This document shows, in pieces, positions 23,357-34,753 of a DNA stretch of 64,000 bases. Under the pieces are notes generated by a model. It was not told the DNA's origin, ran no database searches, and was given only the letters and a program-made list of their open reading frames with translations. The position numbers were made by a program, and so were the translations under genes. How positions within the stretch are numbered: the first letter of the stretch is position 1; each line of letters opens with the position of its first letter. Source of the stretch: Pontederia crassipes (Eukaryota; Streptophyta; Magnoliopsida; Commelinales; Pontederiaceae); contig CM060191.1 of assembly GCA_030549335.1 (NCBI GenBank), positions 1,803,001-1,867,000 of the forward strand. Reading direction: 5' to 3'.

Positions 23357-24602
23357 GTCGATACGTCGTTGTACGTTGTTCTGCGAGATGATGCAATCAC
23401 AAAGTTTGCAGATATCGCATTATTTCTTGGGCCGCGTAATAGCAAAAGAAAGAGAACACGTACATTTCTTTAATTCTTTCGCACGCACGAATTAGAACAG
23501 TATCTTTAGGGAGAATAGTACTTAATCACATTTTATTTTATCTTTATTTATATAGGACAATCACATTTACTTAATCTTTGTATATTAATTTATCTCTTAT
23601 ATTTAAATTATATATATAATCTATTTTTTTATTGAGTGTTTCCATCTTACTTATTCAAGTTATTTACTTAAAAATAAAAATAGTAAAAAGGGATAATGGT
23701 TAGTTATAATCAAATCAAATTTATTTTTTAAATTTTATATATTCCTGTTCTTTATTTAATAACACTCTATCTATTAACTTATTTTTTATTTTGAATTTAA
23801 ATTGTATTATTATCTTATATAACTAACTTTTATTATCTTATTGTTTCTAAAAAGAAAACAAATTATCTATCTTCATTACAATCGAACTGAAATTATTGTT
23901 TTAAAAAATTTTAAATTTTAAAAATAATACATGATATATTAAAAAAAAAGATTGTGCATTTTAATATTACTAGCATTGATTGTTTTTTTCAAATTAAAAT
24001 ACTCATTATCATTGTTTAAATTTTTTTCTGTCTAAAAACAATACACTACTTTTAAAAACGAAAGATCACTTATTTCATCATATTCAAATTATTATCTTAG
24101 ATAAGTAACTTTTATTATTAATATTCTTATTTCTTAAATACGAAATTAAAAATATTAAAAATTTGTGAATTTATTATTTTTAATTTCTTTAATTCTTCTC
24201 CAAAAATTCTACTTGATATCTATAATTTTATTTTATATTTAAATGTTACGTACTAATAAGAGAGTTTCTTGAAGTTAAAAAAAATCCAAAGTGATTTTTT
24301 AATTAGATAACAGAACACACTCCGATGTTCTTATTTAATATTTTGAATGTCTTTTAACATATACAAAAAATATGTAGTTAACATATATATTAGGCAACAA
24401 AAACAGCATGAATTTAGATATTATTTTAGGTTATATTCTCAAGGAAGTTATAGAGACATATAGTTATTTGTTTAACAATGGTATCCATAATTTTAGCTCA
24501 GACATGCATTTATGCCTGCATCTTTACGTAAACTGGAAAACTTCATAAAATATCATTTTCTCGATTTTCCGCAACCGACAGATTTTCTTGATTTTTCGAC
24601 GG
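23357..24602. other. AT-rich upstream region of NAC C
   Basis: It holds the presumed minus-strand promoter of NAC C in its first few hundred bases, although no clear TATA box could be picked out from so AT-rich a background. I see no exon or structured repeat in the rest. Confidence 0.5.
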
Positions 24603-24605
24603 TTT

Positions 24606-26265
24606 CACTACAAGAAAATCGCGATTTTCCGATGGGCAATTTCCGACGGTTCTAAATTCGTCGCAATTTACGACGGATTTTTAGACGGTTTCATTTCCGA
24701 CGGTCATAAAAATGATTTTTTTTTACGTTTAGGAACGTCGATATTTTCGACGGATATCCATCCGTCGCAATTTCTGACGAATTTTTCGACGGTAACCACC
24801 GTCGAAAATGAAAATATAAATTATGTAATTTGTTATATTATTATTTAATTATAAATTATGTAATTTGTTATATTATTATTTAATTTTTTCGACGGATTTT
24901 CCGACAGTTACGACCGTCGAAAATGAAAAAAATTAAATTATGTAATTTTTTATATTATTATTTAATTTTTCGACGATTAGGAACGTCGATATTTCCGACG
25001 GATATACATCCGTCATAATTTTCAACGAATTTTCCGACGGTCGCGATCATCAAAAATGAAAAATAAATTATGTAATTTGTTATATTATTATTTAATTTTT
25101 CCGACGGATTTTTCGACGGTTACGACCAACGGATTTTCCGACGGTTACGACCGACAGATTTTTCAACGGTTACGACCGTCGGAAATGAAAAAATTAAATT
25201 ATGTAATTTTTTATATTATTATTTAATTTTTCGACGATTAAGAACGTCGATATTTTTTACGGATATCCATCCATCGCAAAAACCGCCGCAATTTTCGACG
25301 GTTCGTAACTGTCAGTAAATATATAATAATAACATATATTTAATATTTTTACAATTAAATATTTGCAACGGTCACAATCATCGGTAACTTTAAAAATAAT
25401 TAATATATCCATTTCCGACGGTTAGAATCGTCGATAATTAAAATTTCATTATCTCGCTTTTCTTTCAATTTTTCCGCTTTCTCGTCGTTCGAAATTCAAT
25501 ATATATATTCTCTCCTCTCCTCTCCTCTCCTCTCACCCTCCTCTCCTCTCTCTCTCTCCCTCCTCTTCTCTCTCCCTCCTCTCCTCTCTCTCTCTCCCTC
25601 TTCCTCTCCCGGCCGGCAAGCCTCTACCGGACGTCATCGACCGTCTCTCACCGGCTCTCTCTCTCTCTCCGGCCCAGACGGCCGCTTCGGGCCGGATCCG
25701 ACCGCCAGCGGCTGGATGCGGCCGGATCTACCGCCTGGCAGCCGAATCCGGCCCCAGCGGTCCGGATCGGGCGCCGACGATCCGGATCCGGCCCCCAGCG
25801 GCCCGGATCCGACGCCGACGGCCGGATCGACCGGTTGGCGGCCGGATTGATCGGCTGGGGGCCGGATCAGCCGCCAGCTGACAAATCCGGCGGGCGGCCG
25901 GATCGACCGGCTTGTGGCCGGATTTGGCCACGGCCGGAGCTGGCCGTGGTCCGATCCGGCCGCTATTTTTTTTATATTTAAAAAATTATTTGTGACGGTT
26001 GCGACCGCCGAAAGATCGACGGTTGCGACGACCGTCAAAAAGTTGCGACGGTTCGAACCCCGGCCTTTTTCGGCAGTTGCAACCGTCGAAAATTTCGACG
26101 GGTCGAACCGCCGGGGACTTTTCTCGAACCGCCAAGGACTTTTCCAACCGATATTTTCGCCGAATTTTTTTCAACCGTTGCAAATGCAAATCGATTTGCG
26201 ACGAGCGTTTTTTCGACAGATGGATTCCGACTAATACCGGACCATCGGTAATCTTTATAGTAGTG
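24606..26265. mobile_element. Non-autonomous CACTA element (1.66 kb) with 3-bp target duplication
   Basis: It begins cactacaagaaaatc and ends ctttatagtagtg, with ttt on both sides (24603-24605 and 26266-26268), the 3-bp duplication expected for CACTA. Subterminal arrays of tccgacggtt/aaccgtcgg run to about 25440 and again from about 25990. A CT-rich tract lies at about 25510-25610. The core 25610-25970 is a GC-rich block of gccggatccg units like the one at 8293-8765. There is no transposase, so movement would need an autonomous partner. Confidence 0.82.
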
Positions 26266-26268
26266 TTT

Positions 26269-27111
26269 TGACTGTCGGTCGGAAATTAAATACCATTTTT
26301 CTTGTTATACAAATTATCACGATCGAATTAATTAATTAATTGGAGGAAGGAATTAGACGACATTTTTGTATTTAAAGAAAGGATCATAGATGATGTCGTA
26401 ATAGGATTTTGCCTTACAGTTTAATTGGATATGTTTAGAGTTTAAGTAGGGATATAGATGATGTCGTAATAGGATTGAGTTAGGTATATAATTGTCTTTG
26501 GATCAATTTAATTATAATTTCTAATCCAATACGAAGTTTTAAACTATGTAGGAGTCAGTATTATTGAGGTCCGAGCTGACATAAAGTGATAATTCATTAA
26601 TTAACTAATTATAACTAGTTAGAATGTTTAATTTTATTTATTACAGGATGATGTATCTTATAATATTCCAATACAGAGTTAAAAATGTATCAATCGCGCG
26701 CGGTGCATGGTTGTAATATTTATTCTGGTAAGTTCAAAATTTTTAATTTATTTTCTTTTACACAGATAAGTCGTTTAATTTAGCTGTTTCGAGAAGATAT
26801 AAATGAAATAAACTGCAATATTCTCAATATTGTTATTGTAAAAAGAAATCTTTGCATCATTATTTTTCTGTATGTTCCAGTGAATACAAATTCGGAAATG
26901 ACAATGCAAAAAAAAAAAAGAAAAAAAGAAAAGAAGGGTTCTATATGGGATCAATTGAATTATATGATCCAAGATTATGATCATGATCTGAGAACAACTG
27001 CTTATGATTTACTGAGCATTAATGGACAAATCGATCGCTCGCTTACCACAAAGTAGATATGAACATTAATATTCTTGAGACTAAATGACTAGTCATATAA
27101 AAAAAAAAGAC
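26269..27111. other. Intergenic DNA between the CACTA element and NAC D
   Basis: The short repeat gatgatgtcgtaataggatt occurs twice, at about 26390 and 26457. No coding exon was recognised. A last exon for NAC D of the LTD...GHG type was looked for here and not found. Confidence 0.5.
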
Positions 27112-28696
27112 CTACTTACTGGCAGAAGGTGCTTTCCTGTAGTGTTCTCGCTTTTTTATCGGCAACTTTTCTCCATGTATATTTGCTTTGCTTTGCTGCT
27201 GCTTCTGCTTCTGAATAGTACATAAAACCCATCCATCTCTATGCTGCATGCAAATTATGACAGACATTAATGGAGTATATTATAATATACATTTGTGATA
27301 CTAAAAAATTGAATAAAATAATAATACATAAGTTAAAATTCGAAACTTAGTAAATTTTAAACTAAATAAAAGAAAAGAGCAACTAAGATGTACAAACAGA
27401 CTCCCACATTAATGATAGTAGCAACATAAGAGTAAAGAGACAACTATATAAAAAAAATAGGATACTAATGACCCAATGTGATTGTTTATTGAGAATGTCC
27501 ACTTTGAATATTTTCAAATTTTATAATTAATAATAATCTTTATAAATTATTTCTTAACAAAAAAATAAATAAAAATTGGCCGGCCCAAAAATTGTGATAT
27601 GAAGGACATTAATTGAGGATATTATTGCATCATTCTGATCATATATATATATATATATATATGATGGAATCTAACTTGTGTTAATTAAAGTGGAAGCTAG
27701 TGATAAAATTTAACATGAATGTATACATGGATTAAATTAGATCACTTGTTACATTACTGATACCCGAATATATATAGATAGATATGCATTTAAGGTATTC
27801 ATGGATTAAATTAGATCACTTGTTACATCACTTGTTATAAAAATGAGATTACCGACCACGTCGACGCCTGTGCCCTTGCCTTCGTCGTCACGTTCGTGAT
27901 TCGTGTATTCATGCATGATCCAGTCAGTAGCTTCGCCATTTCCTTGACAGTAAATGAAGGATTTCTTCACCCCAATCTTTTTAATCTTCTTCTTCGTCTT
28001 CTTGGTGATCGTCATAACAGGTTCCTTCACTCCCGTGGCTCGCCAAAAACCATTCGCGCCTGCACCGCAGCTGCTCGTCCCTTCACGGGGCTCTCTGTCG
28101 TCTCTCGTAGTAAAGAAGTACCCAATGCCATCTTCATCTTGTCCTTCTGTTTGTATCAACGTGTTGATCATGACACAGACCAGAACCGATCGATCGATCT
28201 TGAGTTAAAGATTCAGGACAATAAATTTGATCCTCTTGCACTTACGAAAGAGTTCTTGAGGATGGCGGTCGTAGAGATGGACGACGTCTTTAATGGGTTT
28301 GCGGAAGGAAATCCCGCCGTTTTTCAGCTTCGGCCTGAGATAACGCAAGACCAGCTCTTCATCATCGGGTTCGAAGTGGCGGTGCCTCAGCGGCAGCGGC
28401 TGTGGCTGCGGCAGCGGCAGCGGCTGTGGCTGCGGCAGCGGCAGCGGCTGTGGCGGCGGCCTCCTCCGTGGCCGCTCCTTGTCTCCTAATTTCTCTACCT
28501 TCTCCCTCATCAACGTCAGAAACCGTGGGTATCTTCGATTTCGGTGTCCAGGAGCGTTCCAGTTGGTTCTTGTTCTTCCGCGACCCCACTGGATGTCGAC
28601 GGAGAGTTTCTCAAGGGCGATGAGGCTTCCGCGCTCCTGCTGTTCCTCCATCGACCGACGTGACCATGACGAGGTCGCGCGGCCGGCCGCCTCCAT
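27112..28696 (-). CDS. NAC-like gene, partly degenerate (NAC D)
   Basis: Exons are 28696-28246, 28146-27857 and 27243-27112, about 290 residues if the last one reads through to its TAG. Recognisable NAC blocks are FEPDDEELVLRYLRPKL, YDRHPQELF, GIGYFFTTRDD, NGFWRATG (for WKATG) and TDWIMHEY. A basic run (KKTKKKIKKIGVKK) replaces the usual third block. The first exon has a long unusual N-terminus and a Pro/Gln/Leu repeat (PLPLPQPQ, three copies) in place of the usual start of the domain, so the conserved PPGFRF block is missing. Exon 3 (WVLCTIQKQKQQQSK) matches NAC B exon 3. A donor (gcca|gtaagt) lies just before the stop, so a lost final exon is likely. Whether it binds DNA is doubtful. Confidence 0.68.
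28378..28457. repeat. 24-bp coding minisatellite in NAC D
   Basis: The unit cggcagcggctgtggctg with its connecting bases repeats about three times (landmarks at about 28390, 28414 and 28438). On the minus strand it encodes the PLPLPQPQ repeat. Confidence 0.85.
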
Positions 28697-29852
28697 CGAG
28701 AGTTCGTGTCACTCTTTAGAAATGTCGCGGCTGCCGGACGGATGCATAGGGATATGGCTTCGGTGAGAGAAAGGGAGAGAGACTTTGCGGCTGTGTTTGG
28801 CATGGGCATGGGCATGGGCATGGACGGATCTAGGACCTTGTTCTTATGGGTGCAATTTTTTTACTTTTCTATAACATATTCATATGAAAATTAATATATT
28901 CTAAAATATATTTAAAGCATAAATTAATTAAAAATTTTAATGTATTCAACCATTTTATTGTTGTCCATTTTTTATGTAATAAATTTATTATCGATATCAA
29001 TATAAGATATCATGCAATTGTCCACAAAAAAGTTACGCCAAATAAGAATGCGTGATAATTATTTATTGAAATAATAATATGAATTCAATATTGATTTTGT
29101 TTGTTAAAATTAGTTATAATTGTATTACTAAAAAGATAAATTAAAGAGTTAAAATAAACTAATGAAAATTGATAAATGAATAATATTAGAGATTATTTTA
29201 TACAACCCTAGTAGTGACGACAATAAGTATATAAAAATAATCTACCAAAATTTATTTCAAAACATAAATTTAGAAGTAGTTTATTTGTATAATATATAGT
29301 TTATATTAATTACTACTTGAGTTAATACTTATATAATAAACTCTTAAATTTTAATGGGGTCATTAAATTATCGTAGTAATCGATTTGATAGAAAAGTTTA
29401 TATTGGTGTTTGAATGGAAAATGTAATAATGAGAATTTAAAAAGTTGATTTGATAGATAAATTTTAGTAGGTGTTTGGATAAAAAGTATGAACTAAGAAT
29501 ATAATTTATTATTTTTATGAGATATATAATTATAGTTAATAAAAATATCATACGTATTTATTTATTTAAAATAATAATTACTAGCACATAAAAAGTATAT
29601 GTAATTATTTATTTAAATTTTTATTAAAAAATAATTTGTGTCACAATATATTAATATTAATTTTGACTAAATATTTTATATTTTATTAATATTATTTATT
29701 TTTTATATTTGTTATTTCATATTTTTTAGAGGGTGGGGTAATTTAGTCTTTCAATAAATGAAAAAAAGTAAAAGTAATGGAAAATATAACAGAAGTGGAC
29801 GGGTGGACTAAAATGAAAAAGTCGTGATAGTTTAAGGATTCAAAAAAATAAG
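28697..29852. other. Upstream region of NAC D, then AT-rich DNA
   Basis: A short catggg tandem repeat lies at 28800-28823. Beyond 28860 the sequence is AT-rich with no exon seen. Confidence 0.5.
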
Positions 29853-30330
29853 TAGGGGTGTTCACGGGTCGGGTCACGATCAGGTTGGACTCGACCCGTG
29901 AACAAATCTGACGGGTTGGGTGGTCGGGTCATCCGACCACCCTTTTTTCTTTTTTTTTTTAAATTTTTTGTCTTACATTTTTATATTTATTTTAATATAA
30001 AAATAATTAATAATTATTATAAAATATAAAATATGCTTTTTAAAATATTTGAGCATTATTTTCATAATTAAAATATTTTATTTAAATATTTTTTCCATTT
30101 TAAATCAACTATAGGACTGAAAATAAGTAAAAAAAGTAAAAAAATTTAAAAAAATAATAATAAAAGTCGGATCATCGGGTCAGGTCGAGTCGACTTGGGT
30201 TGGAATTTTTCAACTCGTACCTGATCTGAATCCTCATAGAGTTTGGTTCGGGTCAGGTCAACCCGACCCAAACTAGGTCGGGTCGGATTGTCGGGTTCAC
30301 CGGGTCGACCCGACCCGATGAACACTCCTA
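29853..30330. mobile_element. hAT-like MITE (478 bp) with 8-bp target duplication
   Basis: The ends are taggggtgttcacgggtcgg and the inverted ccgatgaacactccta. The perfect 8-bp repeat aaaataag flanks it (29845-29852 and 30331-30338), the duplication size of hAT elements. The interior has inverted cgggtcgggtc/gacccgacccg arms and an AT-rich centre, so it can fold into a long hairpin. It has no coding frame. Confidence 0.85.
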
Positions 30331-30338
30331 AAAATAAG

Positions 30339-32823
30339 TTTGGAGTTTGAAGTTAGATGTGAAAAATCATGATAGTTTATGGGAGATTTATAGAAATAAC
30401 TCAAATAATAAATGAGAAGCAATTCAAGTGTGGGACTACAATGCAAAAATAAAAATTATGTTGATCGTGAAAAAATAAAATATTATTTTTATTAATTGTG
30501 AGAAATTGTATTGTAGATCATTGAGAATGAATTAAATATGAAAAGAATTCATAAATTAAACTAAAAATATATATTATTAAAATAAATTAGTTATGATTTA
30601 ATTGATTGACATTAGAGATGAAAGATAATATAATAATTTTAAACTCATAAAAAACTGAAGTTCTTAAATCTTAATACTAATTGAATATCATTAATGTCAA
30701 TTTACTAATAATTAGGGGATCTTATATAGGGGTAAAGACTCAACCCATTGCTTGAGTGCATGACCTCATTTCTTAAAACAAAGGAAATATACAACCATAT
30801 AAGGAAATGCATAGTGTTTTGATCAAATTTGTGTATTTTATACATTATTTCTAAATTATTTGATCAAAAAAATTATTTCTAAATACATTTTAAAAGTATC
30901 TCATTATGTGTAATATGATATATATATTTGAAAATATATTCGTAAGGATGAAAATTTGTAAGGTTTGTTAATTATTAATGAGTATGGAGTAGACCAAAAC
31001 GCTTGCTAAATGTGGCGTGGGTACGAATTTGAAAAATCCTAATTTTTTTTATTTTTTATTCAATAAATTATATTTTATTTGATATGGGATTTATGAAATT
31101 TAAATAAACAAAATAAAAGTAATTCAAGTATAAAAATAAAAATATTCAATACCCATTATTATAATTTAAAATAAAATATTTAGTATATTTTATTATTAAA
31201 AATGTAAAAAAAAATTAGATCGGGTTTGAATCACAAAAGAGACCCAACACGAGTTTAAGATCGGGTAGAGAAGTAAGCCCATACGTTAACATGTCTATAA
31301 AAGAAATAATTATTCTTTACTTTTATTTTCAATACAAATGAGTTTCTTTTATTTTCAATAATTCAAAGTATTATATATATTACGTTATTTTAAAATTACC
31401 AATTATTTTAGACGAAACATTGCTAAAAACTTTTGTTAAATTATTGGTTATCAATTAGAGGTATAAAAGAAATTACGCTAATCCTATAAATAATAAATCT
31501 ATCCGACCTCAAAATATTGAATTAAAAAAAATGAAAAAGTAGAAGCTCAAATACATTTTAGAACTATTTTTTAATACAAAAAAATTGATCTTCTCAAGCT
31601 AGAAAAAATCATAGCTACCTCGAACATTTTAAGACAACTTTTTTTATTTATATAATTAACTTATAAGTCATCATTTTTGTTCTTATTGATGTAATGATTT
31701 TTTTAAAATTTAATGATCTTTTATCACATTATGAAACTCTTACTTGTTATCTTTAAGTTTTTTATATTATATTTTTTATTTATTATAAAAGAAACATATT
31801 TATATTTATTTTAAAGTATTATATTATTTTTAAAATATATGGTACTAAATTATGGCTCCAAAAAATCGCTTGAAAATAAATATGCTCGTAACCTAACAAG
31901 TATTGTATAATATAATACGCTCTTGTCATTATTGGCATCTTAGTAAGAAGGAGACACTGACAACTTTAAAATGCTTTGACAAAAATTTTGACTTTAATAA
32001 ATGGTATGACAAAAAATTATAGGATATTAGAGATTTAGAAACAATGTTATTAAAATAGGATCGGATCGACTCGGTTCCACCAATTCAACTACGAACTAGT
32101 AGGTGATCAAATTAGATTTGATGTTTAAAATTGGAAGTGACATCGGGCACGGATGAGTCACAAAAAATCGAGAAAAACAATGAATCGACAAACTGCCAAA
32201 AAAAAAAACAGTTCAACATCAAAAGTTTAAAAAGAAAAAGAGTAAGAACAGGAAAGAAAATTTATAGCAACAACTAATCTGTGATAAATTGATGTATTTA
32301 TGCTTCCAATTAACAATTAAATGCATGTAATTAACAATTAAAGAAAGCAAGCAATTTTTTAATAAGAAAGAAAAAGTATGCAACAATCAATTATTGGTAT
32401 GAAATTCAATAAGCAAAGATAAAAATGGAAATTCCAATGAGGCGAGGGAAATTGAAATTGGAAAAAAAGTAAAAGGAAATTTAAAGATAGAGAACTAATA
32501 AGGGTGAAGAAACAAAAAATGGAATAAATTAAAAAGGAGAAGAAAAATAAAGATGTGACCGTCAACAAAAGAGAAATAATAAAAACGGAAAGTATAATAT
32601 TTTATTGAATGAATTAAAAATTGAGAAAGTTGTGAGAAAACAGGGGAAAATAAGAAATAGATTGTAAAGAAATAATGAAACAATGATAACAGGGTTAATT
32701 GAATAATTTAGTTTACTTTTTTATAAAATAAAAGTATTTTTCAGTAACTAATATATATTATACTTATCACTAATTGTTCACTAACAGATTAGTATAAAAT
32801 TTTTCAGTAACAATACTTAAATT
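30339..32823. other. AT-rich gene-free stretch
   Basis: No exon, RNA gene or clear transposon end was recognised. A short segment at about 32050-32150 (ggatcggatcgactcggttcc) resembles the arms of the inverted-repeat element at 41295-41838 and may be a fragment of the same family. Confidence 0.5.
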
Positions 32824-33280
32824 TCAGTGCTCCAATAAGAAAAGTTTTACCCCACTTGTTTCTCGAGAAGAGATGAGAAACATGCTCCATATCATTTGAT
32901 GGAATAGTTGTCTCAGCTCCTTGTTGTTTGAAGAAACCCTCCTTTCAATTGGTCTTTTTTCACGAAAAGCAGACATGAGGTAACAAATTAAGTTTTTCCC
33001 TAAGATTTTGAATAGTTGTCCCGAATTCAAGTTGATTATGTTTCGCTTCTTCCTCGAAGAAAGACGATCAAATAATTCTCAATCATGATCCTTGCGGATC
33101 GGATCATCTGTATAGTATAAAAAAAGAAACTCCAGATATTTGCTATCTTTCTCTTTGAATGAGATCTCAATTCCAACTACGGTTTCATTAGATATCTTAC
33201 AACTAGAATCCCTCATTTTTCCGATCCGATTTCTTCACCACCGTGAACTCCGATTAGATTCAGACATGATACACTTTTTA
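32824..33280 (-). pseudogene. ycf2: Plastid ycf2 fragment, about 450 bp (nuclear plastid insertion)
   Basis: Read on the minus strand from 33280 downwards it gives [75 protein letters not shown] and [17 protein letters not shown]. These follow one another as in plastid Ycf2 (N-terminal third, as I remember it). Scattered substitutions, in-frame stops and small frame changes show it is no longer coding. It is a different part of ycf2 from the fragment at 4634-4707. Confidence 0.92.
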
Positions 33281-34753
33281 TTCAACTTCTCTCACTATTA
33301 ACGCCTTTGTTACAATTGGAAGGGATATGTTTTTTTTATCATCATCTTGTGACCTACTCCTTCCACAAATCTTGGACTTACCCATAGGAGAATAAGTTTG
33401 TAATCATATTATTATTAAGATATTTTTGTAGCACTGTAAATGCATTTGCTTATTTATTTTCTTATGTTTAGTGGCAAAAAATACTTGGCACAAGATGCAT
33501 CTTCACATATACAATTTTGGGAAAAAATGTTCTCTCCTTGGTGGAAAAATACCTTTTGTTTTCTTCATCCAATGTCTCTATTAAAAATACAACCAAGCAA
33601 GAGTTTGCTCGTAAGAGACATCATGAAATTAAAGGATCAAAAGGTGAAATTTTGTGGATGCAGTTCGTCAAAATTCTAGCGAAGTAGAGATGAAGTGAAT
33701 AGCAGCCTCTCATTGCTTAAGCAGAGATCTTCAATTCGAACTTTTGTGGATGCAAAAAATTTTCGCTAAGAGTCTCACCTATCATAGCCAGACATATTAT
33801 CCGAAGCGACACCAAAATAATTAGACACGATGGTGGACCAAAACTCCAACTCATGACTACAATGCACATAATTCTTAGCATCAATTACGTTGGACGATCG
33901 GTGCCACCTGCTGAGTACTTGGGTGGCAACAAAAAAAAGGTGAAAATTTCAAATTACGTTATTATGATCAAAAGATTTATATTTCAAATTTGATCCCCGC
34001 TTGGATTTTTATGACCCATGATCCATCTGCCACCACGAAACGGAAGCGCCCAGTCCTTCTCTTTCCTCTCACCTCTTTCTTCTTCTTTTTCCTACGTTGC
34101 TGAAAAAAGTTACTTTTTTCCAAGCTAAGAAAGTGATTGTGGAGTGGCATAACATGGAAAGTCAAATTTAGTATGGCAGTGAGCACTGATCATGACAAAT
34201 CCATCTTCATACGATTTCCTTTTCCTGTGCGAGCTCTCCAGCAATCTTTTTGGTTTATATGAAACAATACATGAATCAGATAAAGCCACTCAAATCGTCC
34301 AAATCAACCGGTACGAATCATGTCAAGAAGGTGTCACAATCTTGAAGTGACTCAACCTTCACTTGCCCATCCATGCAACGAAGGAAAAAAAAATACAGGA
34401 AAACGAAAAGCTACCAGAAAGTTTGTCGGCAGTGGGATCCATTCAACTTTGCTCAAATTAAATAACTGTACGCAGACAACTATGATTGAATAAATATAGA
34501 ACAACAAAGGAACAATCAGACTACAACAAAATCCTTAAGTAACTATTATAAGAGCCCTCAACTTTTCTTTCTCAGTGAGGAAAGCTTCCTTCTGACCCTC
34601 CATCTCTCTTCATTTCCCTCATGGCCACTTCTTTTGTACATACAGAAAGAATTGGCTACATATGAAGTGCCTGAATGGAAATTCTCAAGTGACAGAAGAT
34701 TGAGACTTCACGAACCACAGTTACCCAAAAAGTGTAGAGATTTCAAGTACAAT
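33281..34753. other. Intergenic DNA and 3' UTR of the PMT gene
   Basis: The stretch next to 34754 (roughly 34480-34753) should hold the 3' UTR of the minus-strand methyltransferase gene. No other gene was recognised. An open frame at 33440-33679 has no motif I know. Confidence 0.5.

Noticed and set aside
33440-33679. 79-residue plus-strand frame near the ycf2 fragment
   Set aside because: I checked it for plastid or known-protein wording and found none. It is probably chance.
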